From Verrucomicrobiota bacterium (lineage in GTDB: Bacteria > Verrucomicrobiota > Kiritimatiellia > UBA8416 > JABMPJ01): 64,000 nucleotides of DNA. Below the pieces are notes generated by a model. The model ran no database searches, was not told the origin of the DNA, and saw nothing but the letters and a program-made list of their open reading frames with translations. Location: the NCBI GenBank assembly GCA_018648805.1, contig JABGQM010000012.1:24397-88396 (forward strand), given 5' to 3'. The position numbers and the translations under genes are program-made. Positions within the stretch are counted from its first letter, which is position 1. Every line of letters begins with the position of its first letter. Positions 43,910 through 52,593 of the stretch are shown here, in pieces.

Positions 43910-44890
43910 ATGAAGATTCTATTTATCGGCGGGACAGGAAATATTTCAACGGACTGCGCGGCGGTTCTGGCCGGGCAGGGGCACACGGTAGGGGTGCTGT
44001 CGCGGGGTAATCATCCGCTGCCGGCGGGCTATGCGGATCTGCGGGGCGACCGCCACAACAGCGTGGCGCTCGCCTCTGCGGCCGGGGGGTTCAAACCGGA
44101 TGTGGTGATCAACTTTCTAGGGTTTGTGCCGGACGATGTGGCGCGTGATGTAGAGGCCTTTGGGTCCGGGATCAGCCAGTATATCTTCATCAGCTCGGCC
44201 ACGGTCTATGCCAAGCCGCACACGATTCTACCGATCAGCGAGGCGGCCCCGGTGGGCAATCCTTTCTCAGCGTATGCGCAGAACAAGCAAGCCTGCGAGG
44301 AGTGGCTCATGACCTGCCGGGCCGAAACAGGTTTGCCGGTCACCATCGTGCGGCCCTCCCACACCTACTCGCCGCGCTGGATTCCGAACCCGGTCAGCAG
44401 CGCCGGTTTCACGTTCGGGGCGCGTCTGCGCGCGGGCAAGCCGGTCTTTGTGCACGGGGATGGTGAAAGTCTCTGGACCCTGACTGCCACAGCCGATTTT
44501 GCGGTGGGGCTGGCCGGACTGGTTGGCGCCGACAACGCCATCGGTGAGACCTATCACATCACCTCCGACGAAGCGTTGAGCTGGAACCGGATCTATGCCG
44601 AGACCGCCGCCGCACTGGGCGTGGACGCGCCGACCATCATCAAAGTGCCCTTGGACAGGATTGCCGCAATGGATCCTGACTTCGCCGTGCAGCTCAAGGG
44701 CGACAAAGCCGAGCCGGGCGTGTTCGACAACACGAAGATCAAACAGGCGGTGCCCGGATTCGAATGCCACACACCGTTCCGTGAAGGGATCCGCGAGGCG
44801 GTAGCCTGGTTTGATGCCGGTCCTGCCCGGCAGACCATCAACCCTGGTGCCGATGCCTGCTTCGACCGGCTTACGCAGGCGGCGGGGTAA
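43910..44890 (+). CDS. NAD-dependent epimerase/dehydratase-like protein
   Basis: A 326-aa extended SDR. GGTGNIS gives the Rossmann glycine motif (MKILFIGGTGNISTD), FISSATVYAK the active-site Ser region, and SAYAQNKQACEEW a Tyr-x3-Lys-like pair (YAQNK). Relatives act on sugar nucleotides or as RNA-binding paralogues. The ATG at 43910 begins at the fold; an in-frame ATG at 43877 with AAGGA upstream would add 11 residues and is a real alternative. The gene converges on the nagB operon. Confidence 0.82.
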   Translation: MKILFIGGTGNISTDCAAVLAGQGHTVGVLSRGNHPLPAGYADLRGDRHNSVALASAAGGFKPDVVINFLGFVPDDVARDVEAFGSGISQYIFISSATVYAKPHTILPISEAAPVGNPFSAYAQNKQACEEWLMTCRAETGLPVTIVRPSHTYSPRWIPNPVSSAGFTFGARLRAGKPVFVHGDGESLWTLTATADFAVGLAGLVGADNAIGETYHITSDEALSWNRIYAETAAALGVDAPTIIKVPLDRIAAMDPDFAVQLKGDKAEPGVFDNTKIKQAVPGFECHTPFREGIREAVAWFDAGPARQTINPGADACFDRLTQAAG

Positions 44891-44895
44891 TGGCC

Positions 44896-45043
44896 CCTGC
44901 CGGACAGGACCGGCAGGTAGGACCCTAATCTTTCACCTTAATCGGCCCCGCTGCAGAGGAGATTAGGGCAAAAGATTAAGGGGAAAGATTAGGGCAGGAG
45001 CCATGGCTGTTAAGCTTTAACTCCTGCCGGACAAGCCGGCAGG
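44896..45043. repeat. Structured convergent-gene spacer
   Basis: Two identical-stem hairpins (CCTGCCGG/CCGGCAGG at 44896-44917 and 45023-45043) flank a pair of 21-nt inverted arms (44923-44943 and 44974-44994; arm core CCCTAATCTTTC) with one mismatch. The position between stops suggests bidirectional termination. The extra arms are not needed for that. Confidence 0.7.
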
Positions 45044-45056
45044 GAGCCTGTTTCGG

Positions 45057-45842
45057 CTACCGATAGGCTCGCCACTCGTCTTCGTTTTCGAAGATCCAGT
45101 GATAGTATTCCTGCTGGGTCAGATCCGTCGCGGCTGCCTCGTCGACGATGGTGCGACAGTGGGGATGCATCTGGAGGGCCGAGGCGGAGATCATGGAGGT
45201 GATGGGCCCTTCAACAGCCTTGGCTATGACGGCGGCCTTGCTGCTGCCGGTAACGAGCATCACGATATCGCGGGCTTCAAGGATGGTGCCGACGCCCATC
45301 GTGATGCCACACCTGGGCATATCAGCCGGCGTGGGAAAATAGCCTTCGTTCTGTTCAATCGTGGTGGGGGTCAGCGCTTTGTCGCGCGTGCGCGACTGCA
45401 GTGCCGAGAGCGGCTCATTGAATCCGATATGGCCCGAGCGGCCGATACCCAATAGCTGCAGGTCCACTCCGCCACAGGCCTGCATCAGCGCTTCATAGCG
45501 CCGACACTCCAGCTTCAAGTCTTCGGCCTGACCGTGCGGCAGATGGGTGTTGCGGATATCGATGTTAATGTGGTTGAAGAGTTGCGCATTCATGTAGTGG
45601 CGATAGGAGTGGGGGTCCTCAGGACTGAGTCCGACGTATTCGTCGAGATTGAACGTGCGCACGAGGGAGAAATCCAACCCCTCTTCCTTGTGCTGTCTGA
45701 CGAGTTCCGCATAGAGCCGTTCCATGGTGGCACCGGTGGCCAGTCCGAGAACGGAACTCGGCTTGGTGCGCACCTGGTCGGCTATAAGCGCCGCAGCCAG
45801 TTGGGTCGCCGCCGTTGGATCAGGTCTAATAATAACTTCCAT
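45057..45842 (-). CDS. nagB: Glucosamine-6-phosphate deaminase
   Basis: A 261-aa NagB/RpiA-fold enzyme that converts glucosamine-6-P to fructose-6-P and ammonia. Motifs: LGLATGATMERLY (phosphate loop), TFNLDEYVGLSPEDPHSY (catalytic Asp72 equivalent), LLGIGRSGHIGFNEP (His143 and Glu148 equivalents). The position of E. coli Asp141 is Ser here; other NagB proteins also vary at it. It is the last gene of the amino-sugar operon (17 bp after the deacetylase). Confidence 0.93.
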   Translation of the reverse strand: MEVIIRPDPTAATQLAAALIADQVRTKPSSVLGLATGATMERLYAELVRQHKEEGLDFSLVRTFNLDEYVGLSPEDPHSYRHYMNAQLFNHINIDIRNTHLPHGQAEDLKLECRRYEALMQACGGVDLQLLGIGRSGHIGFNEPLSALQSRTRDKALTPTTIEQNEGYFPTPADMPRCGITMGVGTILEARDIVMLVTGSSKAAVIAKAVEGPITSMISASALQMHPHCRTIVDEAAATDLTQQEYYHWIFENEDEWRAYR

Positions 45843-45858
45843 GACGCTCCTCGCCTGC

Positions 45859-46710
45859 TTAACTTACTTCCAAAATCTGTTGGCGGATCGCCGCCTCGGT
45901 CTCGCGCATCAGGCCTATAACATAGTCGGCCGGATCCAGTGCGGGGTTCTCGACCAACGGCATGAGGTCCATGGCGTAGACCAGGTTGGATGTGGTATCG
46001 ACGCCGTGTGAGGCGAAGAAGGTGGCATTGGAGCGGTAGCGGCCCGCGGCCGCGAGGTCATAGCGTTTGCCGCCGGCGATCTGTGAATCGAAGACGCCCT
46101 GCAGCGAGGCGATCAGGTGGTCATGCCCATCGACCGGCAGTACGACTTTCTTCTCGTCGGGCATCCAGTCGAGTCCACGCCAGATCTCGACGCCGTAGAC
46201 GGCCTGCGGCCTCTCTGTCTGCGGCCGTTCGCGCAGGGCCTGCAGCACGGCGTTGAATACGGCGACATGCGTGGCGTGTTTGTCGGCCGGATTGTGCGTG
46301 TAGATGACTGAGGGGCGGCTGGCCTCGAACAACGCTACGAGTTCATCTTTAAGCCCCGGGTCGGCGGAATCCTTGATTCGGCTGCTCGGATACCCCAGCT
46401 GGAGCATGGCGCTGTAGCGGCCCACCATGGCGGCCGTGCGCTGCTCTTCAACGCGCACCGCCTTCATCTGGTCGTCCGTGTAGTCGGCATACACTCCGGC
46501 GCGCGGGCTGCCGCCTCCGTCGGTGCAGGTGATGCCGGTGAACCAGCGGTCGGGCTGACCAAAGCAGTCCAGGATACCGGGCAGCGCACCGAACTCGAGG
46601 TCGTCCTGGTGGGCGCCGATGCCCAGGTGCGTGGTGCGAGAGAGGGCCGCATCAAGGGCCAGGCCTTGTTGCGGAACGAATCCATCGGCAGTGGGGTTGT
46701 TCAATGTCAT
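45859..46710 (-). CDS. PIG-L family N-deacetylase
   Basis: A 283-aa LmbE-like zinc hydrolase. GAHQDDLEFGALPG carries the metal-binding H-x-D-D, and DKHATHVAVFNAV the third His. Family members deacetylate GlcNAc moieties. It lies between a ROK-type protein and nagB, which makes a free or phosphorylated N-acetylhexosamine a reasonable substrate: deacetylation would feed NagB. The order and short spacing (17 bp to nagB, 9 bp from the ROK gene) indicate co-transcription. Confidence 0.88.
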   Translation of the reverse strand: MTLNNPTADGFVPQQGLALDAALSRTTHLGIGAHQDDLEFGALPGILDCFGQPDRWFTGITCTDGGGSPRAGVYADYTDDQMKAVRVEEQRTAAMVGRYSAMLQLGYPSSRIKDSADPGLKDELVALFEASRPSVIYTHNPADKHATHVAVFNAVLQALRERPQTERPQAVYGVEIWRGLDWMPDEKKVVLPVDGHDHLIASLQGVFDSQIAGGKRYDLAAAGRYRSNATFFASHGVDTTSNLVYAMDLMPLVENPALDPADYVIGLMRETEAAIRQQILEVS

Positions 46711-46719
46711 GATGGCTCC

Positions 46720-48153
46720 CTACGATGTCACTTCAGCCAGGCTGGCGGCGGCCACAGCCTGACCATGACGTTTGTCTTTTTCACTCGGGGTACGCAGTTC
46801 AATCTGTGCGGCCAGGGAGGGAAATTCCTGCTCAAGCAGGGCTTGGGCTTTGGCGATGATGATGTTGCCGCCTTCGCCGGTCATGACCCGCCCCAGGATC
46901 AGCATGTTCTGGATCGTATAGAACTGACTGAAGTGTGCGATCGTGTAGCCAAGGTAGGTCCCGATCGTCTCGTAGATCTTGGCCGCACGCGCATCTCCTT
47001 CAGCCATAATCTTTTGTACCGCACAGAGTTTCTCCGGAAGCGGCATCTCATCCGGCAGCTCGATACCAGCGGGGACACACAGCCGTGCTACGGCCTGCTG
47101 CGAAAAGTAATTCACCCCACAGCCCATATCGCCTGACCACTCATCGACCGGTGCATCGTTGCGGTAGTCGACCGGAACAAAGGCGAGCTCGTTCAGCCAG
47201 TTGGTGATGTGGCCGTCGGGGGTGACATAGCCGGATGCCAGGCTGGTCCCCATGGCGACGCCCAGCACACCGTTGGAGCCCATCGACATCGCCCCGGCCA
47301 GGGCGGTCACTTCGCCATCGTTGACGACTTCGAAGGGAATACCGCCCCACTCCGTCTGCAAATCGAAAAACATGCGACGGATATGGCCGTCGAAATCCTC
47401 TTTGCTCAGACCGCGATAGAGCGATCCGATGCGGACCTCGTTATTCAGGTAGATCCCGGCGGCACTGCCGCCGATGGCATCCACGCGCGGCAGGTGTGCC
47501 GCGGCGCGCTTAAGCGAATCACGTACGCCATCGCGGTGGTAGGCCGGATCGCTCTCAAAGTAGGGGCCCCACTCGACTTCGTCGCTGAAGACCACCTCGC
47601 CATCGATCACGGCCGCGCACTTGCGATCGCTTCCACCGAGATCGAATCCGATGCGACATCCCTCCAAGTGGCGGCCCAAGGGAGCGGTCGGCAGGTTCGG
47701 AGCCGGCATGGCGTCCACATCACACGACTCAAACGTCATCGGTTTGCGGAACGCACCGTCAGTGAAAATCTCGTAGTCGAACGCGCGGGCGCCGGCCGGG
47801 CTATACATCTCGCGCAGCCTATCGGTGATGGCCGGGTTTCCACCCACCACGATCGTGGCGGCGCCCTTCTGCCAGAGCAGAAACTTCAGGAGACGCTCGG
47901 CAAAGCGGTGATTGATCGCGCGGTTGCATCCCTCATGGGAGAGTATGGCCGTCTCATGCACGAACACGCTGCCATCCTCACGCTTCAGCGCGATCGCCAG
48001 CGGTTCGGACTTTGGATCGGCGGCGACCCGCTCAGCATAGAGCCGATTCCATAGGACCGCCGGAACGAATGTGGGGTCCAGAAGCGGCTTCTCCGCCACC
48101 ACGACCTCATCATTCCACGTCATCACTGCAGCGTTATCGGCTCTCTCTTCCAT
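46720..48153 (-). CDS. ROK-type sugar kinase-like protein
   Basis: A 477-aa ASKHA-fold protein. The phosphate-binding motif is GFDLGGSDRKCAAVIDG (about 180-195), with VDAIGGSAAGIYL, FEVVNDGEVTALAGA and LGVAMGTSLASGYV further on, in ROK arrangement. An N-terminal extension of about 170 residues is not a recognised HTH. It probably phosphorylates a hexosamine. The ATG at 48153 is chosen because AAGG lies 6 nt upstream; an ATG two codons earlier is also open. Confidence 0.8.
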   Translation of the reverse strand: MEERADNAAVMTWNDEVVVAEKPLLDPTFVPAVLWNRLYAERVAADPKSEPLAIALKREDGSVFVHETAILSHEGCNRAINHRFAERLLKFLLWQKGAATIVVGGNPAITDRLREMYSPAGARAFDYEIFTDGAFRKPMTFESCDVDAMPAPNLPTAPLGRHLEGCRIGFDLGGSDRKCAAVIDGEVVFSDEVEWGPYFESDPAYHRDGVRDSLKRAAAHLPRVDAIGGSAAGIYLNNEVRIGSLYRGLSKEDFDGHIRRMFFDLQTEWGGIPFEVVNDGEVTALAGAMSMGSNGVLGVAMGTSLASGYVTPDGHITNWLNELAFVPVDYRNDAPVDEWSGDMGCGVNYFSQQAVARLCVPAGIELPDEMPLPEKLCAVQKIMAEGDARAAKIYETIGTYLGYTIAHFSQFYTIQNMLILGRVMTGEGGNIIIAKAQALLEQEFPSLAAQIELRTPSEKDKRHGQAVAAASLAEVTS

Positions 48154-48224
48154 CGTCATCCTTAAAATGGTGTGTCTTGGTCCACTTTAACATGGTGATC
48201 GCGTCAGCCTTCCATACCTGATCA

Positions 48225-49349
48225 TTAGGCTAGGCCGGCCTGCTTGACAATCTGCCGCATCTCATCTTCATGCTGCTGAAGGCTCTGGACGAGGGCAAAC
48301 TGTGTGCGCGCACGGTCAAGGTTTTCGGTGGGGTGGGCGGTGCGGAAGTAGATGTCGCCCTGCAGGAAGTCGGTCAGGAAACGGAGCCCGATCTCGTACG
48401 TGATCAGGGGGCCGGCTTGGGGCAAGAGGTCGACCTCGGCCGCGGTCATGGCCTCGCCGGCGGTGGCGGCGTATCCGGTCACGAGTGCCTCAAAGCGGTT
48501 CATCTGGGCATACACCCTACCCAGCTCGCGCTCGTTCTCCTTGAAATCGCCGACCGTGCTGCGTACCTGGTCGCCGAAATCATACAGCAGAGATCCCGGC
48601 ATGACGGTATCCAGATCAATCACGCAGATCCCGGCTCCGGTCCGGTTATCCAACATGACGTTGTTAATCTTGGTATCGTTATGCGTCACGCGTGCGGGCA
48701 GGTCGCCACGGGCCAGTCCGTCGGTGACAATTGTTGTCATGGCTTTCTGCCCCAAGGCAAACTCTATATCGGCACCACACGCTCCTGCCCGCCCGGCAGT
48801 GTCGGCGGCAATGGCCGCCTCAAGAGTGGCGAAGCGCTGGGGGGTGTTGTGAAAATCGGGGATGGTTTCGTTGAGCGGCGGGGCGGGCATATCGACCAGG
48901 AGAGCCTGGAAACGACCGAAAGCGCGTGCGGCTTCCATGATCTGCCGGTCACTGCGCGGGATATCGTAGGTCAGGGCGTCTTCGATGAACGTGTAGACCC
49001 GCCAGAACTCGCCGTTCTCGGTTTCAAGATAGCTTTCATCCGCACGTGTTGGAATAACCGTCAGCGTTTCGCGGTCCGGTTCGCTTCCGGGAATCTCTTC
49101 CAGTTTCAACCGGATGTGCTCGGTGACGCGGCAGACATTCTGCATGAGCGCCGGTACATCCTTGAAGATGGTCTCATTGATGCGTTGGAAGATGTAGCGG
49201 CGCTGCTGTTCGCCTTCAGCCATGGTTACGGCGTGGGTGGCATTGATGTGCCCGGAACCATAGGGCCTGCATGCGGTTACATCACCATCGATCTTGAACA
49301 TCGCAGCGATGGCTTGCATCGTGTCCACGGAGAGTCGTTGATTGGACAT
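48225..49349 (-). CDS. N-acetylhexosamine 1-kinase-like phosphotransferase
   Basis: A 374-aa aminoglycoside-phosphotransferase-fold kinase resembling NahK. GSGHINATHAV and RRYIFQRINETIFKDVPALM are the NahK-like N-terminal signature. The Brenner-type catalytic loop is THNDTKINNVML, followed by ICVIDLDTVMPG. NahK phosphorylates GlcNAc/GalNAc at C1. It is first in the amino-sugar operon, after tRNA-Gln. A nucleotidyltransferase that could use the product is encoded at 4724. Confidence 0.87.
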   Translation of the reverse strand: MSNQRLSVDTMQAIAAMFKIDGDVTACRPYGSGHINATHAVTMAEGEQQRRYIFQRINETIFKDVPALMQNVCRVTEHIRLKLEEIPGSEPDRETLTVIPTRADESYLETENGEFWRVYTFIEDALTYDIPRSDRQIMEAARAFGRFQALLVDMPAPPLNETIPDFHNTPQRFATLEAAIAADTAGRAGACGADIEFALGQKAMTTIVTDGLARGDLPARVTHNDTKINNVMLDNRTGAGICVIDLDTVMPGSLLYDFGDQVRSTVGDFKENERELGRVYAQMNRFEALVTGYAATAGEAMTAAEVDLLPQAGPLITYEIGLRFLTDFLQGDIYFRTAHPTENLDRARTQFALVQSLQQHEDEMRQIVKQAGLA

Positions 49350-49387
49350 AAGGCACCGTCATTTGGCCGCTCACCTGATCCGCGTTG

Positions 49388-49461
49388 TGGTTGCCCGACT
49401 AGGACTCGAACCTAGACGAACAGCTCCAGAGGCTGTCGTGCTACCATTACACCATCGGGCA
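49388..49461 (-). tRNA. tRNA-Gln (CTG)
   Basis: On the minus strand: acceptor stem TGCCCGA/TCGGGCA, D-arm GGTGTAATGGTAGCAC, anticodon stem ACAGC/GCTGT with loop CTCTGGA (anticodon CTG), T-arm AGGTTCGAGTCCT, discriminator A and encoded CCA. Confidence 0.96.
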
Positions 49462-49517
49462 GCGCGGAACATGAGCGGGAGAGGATAGCGGTAGATAGGC
49501 TCCGCTGTCAACCCCTT

Positions 49518-50612
49518 CTAACTCACACGCATGGGCATGAGCACATAGAGGAAGGGAATATCACACTTGATGACCCCGGGACTGAGTTCATCGGTGAGTT
49601 CCATGAAGATCTCGTCGTTGGCCAGGTTCTTGAGCGGATCGATCATGTATTCCGGATTGAACGCGACGTGCAACTCTTTGCCGGTGTACTTGACCGGCAG
49701 CGTCTCGCGCGCCTCACCCACATCCGGAGTCGTCATCGAAACCACGAGCTGGTTCTTGGCAAAGGTCAGATGTGTGGCCGTGGCCTTCTCGGTCGTAACC
49801 AGCGAGACGCGCTTGAGGGCGGTGAGCAGACTTTCGCGCTCCACGGCAACGCGTTCTTCACACTGGGCCGGAATCACCTGACGGTAGTTGGGATAGGTGC
49901 CTTCGATCAGCTTGGAGGATACCACGACCTCGCCAAACTCGAACATGGCCCGGTTTTCCTTGGTATAGATCCGGAGCTCGCCGCTGTCGCCCAGCGTGTG
50001 CATCAACTCGGTGGCGACCTTGGAAGGCAGGATCATATCCACTTCGGCTTCGACCGGGAACTCGACTTCGTGCTCCACCAGGGCGAGGCGCCGTCCGTCT
50101 GTCGCAACCATGACCAGCTTGCCCTCTTTGAAGCTGAGGTAGACACCGTTCAGAACAAAGCGCGTCTCATCGGTTGAGGCGGCATAGGCGGTCTTACGCA
50201 GCATTTCGCGGAAGGCGCCCTGGTCTAGGGTGTAGCAGAACTTCCCTTCGGCGTTGGAGATGGGCGGGAATTCCTCTTCGGACAGGCCCATGATCTTGAA
50301 GAACGAGGCGCCGCAGCGCACCTGTGCGGTGTCCTTATCGTCCACCTCAATTTCGATATCTGAGGAAGGCAGCTCACGCACGATACTCGAGAGACGCCGT
50401 GCCGGCAGCGTGGTGGCGCCGCTCTTACCCACCTTGGCATCGATCGTGCACTGGATGCTGACATCCAGGTCGGTCGTGGTCAGGCACAGCTTGCCTTTAT
50501 CGGCTTGGAGCAGGACGTTCGAAAGAATAGGTAGCGTGGTGCGAATGCTGACCACGTTCTGTACGGCCTGCAGACCTTCAAGCAAGGCTGATTTAGGGAG
50601 TTCGATTTTCAT
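49518..50612 (-). CDS. dnaN: DNA polymerase III sliding clamp (beta subunit)
   Basis: A 364-aa beta clamp of normal length with three repeated clamp domains. It starts MKIELPKSALLEGLQAVQNV; TLPILSNVLLQAD, TTDLDVSIQ and the C-terminal PFLYVLMPMRVS (xxPMR(V/L) end that lines the cleft) are typical. GAGGAAGAG lies upstream of the ATG. It follows dnaA in the same direction after a 287-bp motif-rich spacer. Confidence 0.97.
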   Translation of the reverse strand: MKIELPKSALLEGLQAVQNVVSIRTTLPILSNVLLQADKGKLCLTTTDLDVSIQCTIDAKVGKSGATTLPARRLSSIVRELPSSDIEIEVDDKDTAQVRCGASFFKIMGLSEEEFPPISNAEGKFCYTLDQGAFREMLRKTAYAASTDETRFVLNGVYLSFKEGKLVMVATDGRRLALVEHEVEFPVEAEVDMILPSKVATELMHTLGDSGELRIYTKENRAMFEFGEVVVSSKLIEGTYPNYRQVIPAQCEERVAVERESLLTALKRVSLVTTEKATATHLTFAKNQLVVSMTTPDVGEARETLPVKYTGKELHVAFNPEYMIDPLKNLANDEIFMELTDELSPGVIKCDIPFLYVLMPMRVS

Positions 50613-50899
50613 ATGCTCTTCCTCTACGCTCGCGTGCCCCTGATGGGGTTGGGCGAGTTGTCCACAGTGACTATATTAAGAAACCATGTATATATATGTA
50701 GGTATCAGTATTAGTATGGGTTGTCAACGTTGTCACAAACCAACGAAAGACACGCCCTGTCAGGGGCAAACGTCTCTCGCAGGCTGTTCATGGTATGTGA
50801 ATAAAGAGAGGGGTTGTTCACCACCGTGAACAGGGGCGCGGCATAGTGACAGGTTGTGAACGTTCTCAACATAAGAGTTAACAGGTTACTGTTCATGGG
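50613..50899. other. dnaA-dnaN intergenic region, origin candidate 1
   Basis: Contains one near-consensus DnaA box (TTGTCCACA, 50658-50666), an AT-rich stretch with TATATATATG (50672-50720) and a cluster of related motifs: CTGTTCATGG (50784 and 50889), TTGTTCACC (50814), GTGAACAGG (50826), TTGTGAACG (50854), GTTAACAGG (50877). The arrangement of iterated boxes plus an AT-rich unwinding-type tract is origin-like. Strict TTATCCACA boxes are absent. Confidence 0.5.
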
Positions 50900-52276
50900 T
50901 TAGACATCCGCATGGGTGGGTAGCGGACGACCCAGACGGCGGGCCAAAACGGAAACCGAGGTGCGCAGTTCGGTATCGACCTCCATGCGGCTGTCAACGG
51001 CGCGGTAGGCATGCAGCACGGTGGCGTGGGTCTTGCTGAATACGGTGGCAATATCAGGCAGCGAGGCCGAGGTGAGAGAGCGGCAGAGATACATGGCAAC
51101 CTGACGCGGCACGGCGATGGAACGCGGGCGTCGCGTGCTGGTCATATCCGCCAGGCGGATATCGTAGTGCTCGGCCACGGTCTTCTGGATGCCCTCGAGA
51201 GTGAGTTCGGTGCTGTGCTCCTCTTCGATCGCATCGCGTAAGAGGTAGCGCAGGGTGTCGAGGGTCAAGTCACGGCCGGTCAAAGAGGCGTAGGAGACGG
51301 CGCGCACGAGGGCACCTTCGAGGCGGCGGATGTTGGAGCGCACGTGTTCCGCAATGAACTGGATAATCTCGTCATCGACCTCTACGTTGGCCTCGGCCTG
51401 CTTGTTCCGCAGAATGGCGACGCGTGTTTCGAAGTCGGGCGGCTCCAGTTCGGTTACGAGGCCCCACTCAAAACGGGAGACGAGGCGCCGTTCCAGGCCG
51501 GAAATCTCGCCGGCCGGGCGATCGCTCGTCATCACGATCTGTTTGTGTGAGTCGAAGAGGGCGTTGAAGGTGTGGAAAAACTCCTCCTGAATCCGCTCCT
51601 TGCCGGCCAGGAAATGAATATCGTCGATGAGCAGCAGGTCGGTGCTGCGATACTTCTTGCGGAAGTTGACCAGGCTGCGGTTCTGCAGGGCGCTGATATA
51701 CTCGTTGAGCATGGTTTCAGAGGACATGTAGCAGACCGATGCACGCGAAGAGGACGCCATGACGTGATGGCCTATGGCCTGCATCAGGTGGGTCTTGCCA
51801 AGACCGACATCCCCATAGATGAAGAGGGGATTGTAGGCCCGCGCGGGTGCCTGCGCCACGGCCAGAGAGGCGGCGTGGGCAAAGTTGTTTGACGAGCCGA
51901 CGATAAAGCTGTCGAAGCTGAACTTCGGATTGAGTGCGGGCTCGGGATGGGTGCGGCGCGCGAGGCGGTCGCGTATCGTGCGCTTGCGCGGCGCGGCCGG
52001 TTCGGGCTCCTGCACAGCGCTGCGCGGCTGAATCACGAACGAGATATCGAACGGCTCGCCTTCCACGGCCGTTAGGGCGTCGCGAATGAGCGGGAGGTAG
52101 TTTTCCTCCAGCCAGGTCTGGTAGAAGTCGTTATCAACAGCCAGTGTGAGGGCGTGATCATCGAGCTCGTGGGCTTCAATTACAGCAATCCAGCGTTCAT
52201 ACACGTCAGGATGCAGCACCGATTCGAGGTGTTTGCACGCTTTTGTCCAAATAGCTTCTGCGGCGGTCTTTTTCAC
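50900..52276 (-). CDS. dnaA: Chromosomal replication initiator DnaA
   Basis: A 458-aa initiator. Domain I is about 1-80, a short linker follows, and the AAA+ domain (about 125-335) has Walker A GDVGLGKTH and Walker B LLLIDDIHFLAGKE. Domain IV (about 350-458) has VPRQVAMYLCRSL. The DNA-recognition loop reads SKTHATVLHA (Lys415-Thr416-His417-Ala418-Thr419), unlike the usual GRDHTTVLHA. The GTG at 52276 has AGGA 7 nt upstream and matches the family N-terminus; upstream codons to 52393 are rejected. Confidence 0.97.
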   Translation of the reverse strand: MKKTAAEAIWTKACKHLESVLHPDVYERWIAVIEAHELDDHALTLAVDNDFYQTWLEENYLPLIRDALTAVEGEPFDISFVIQPRSAVQEPEPAAPRKRTIRDRLARRTHPEPALNPKFSFDSFIVGSSNNFAHAASLAVAQAPARAYNPLFIYGDVGLGKTHLMQAIGHHVMASSSRASVCYMSSETMLNEYISALQNRSLVNFRKKYRSTDLLLIDDIHFLAGKERIQEEFFHTFNALFDSHKQIVMTSDRPAGEISGLERRLVSRFEWGLVTELEPPDFETRVAILRNKQAEANVEVDDEIIQFIAEHVRSNIRRLEGALVRAVSYASLTGRDLTLDTLRYLLRDAIEEEHSTELTLEGIQKTVAEHYDIRLADMTSTRRPRSIAVPRQVAMYLCRSLTSASLPDIATVFSKTHATVLHAYRAVDSRMEVDTELRTSVSVLARRLGRPLPTHADV

Positions 52277-52593
52277 TCTGTTTCCTATCAAATTACTTAC
52301 GCAGTGTGCCGCAAACCGATCTGAAAAACAAGGCTGCGCTCCCTCTTTTCTCTCTTGCGGAATGGTCTCAGTGCACAACAAACGCCATTCCAAAACAAGA
52401 AAAAATAATCAAAAGCTATACACAGGTTGTTAACAGGGCGCAGAGCTGTCAGAATGGGTTCATTATCACGCATTTACAGAGGATGATTCCCGATGCTGTG
52501 AGACGGTGAGACACGCCCTGTTGATAACGCGTTTTTTGTACGTTGCGTGACGCCGGGTCGCGTGCTAAAAAAGAGACTAAGGAGGCAGCAACA
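52277..52593. other. Region upstream of dnaA, origin candidate 2
   Basis: 317 bp without a gene. An A-rich tract (52391-52420) abuts CTATACACA (52416-52424), one base from a DnaA box, and TTGTTAACA (52427-52435). TTGATAACG lies at 52521. A short inverted repeat GGAATGG/CCATTCC (52359-52391) is also present. It is either the origin or the dnaA promoter region. Confidence 0.45.

Noticed and set aside
45420..45460. NagB with Ser at the E. coli Asp141 position (GRSGHIGFNEP) as a sign of loss of function
   Set aside because: This position varies among NagB proteins, and the Asp72, His143 and Glu148 equivalents are kept. Noted in the gene entry only.
52359..52391. A third MITE with GAATGG ends upstream of dnaA
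   Set aside because: Only 7 bp of the ends pair and the distance is 33 bp; no CTTRG extension or target duplication.
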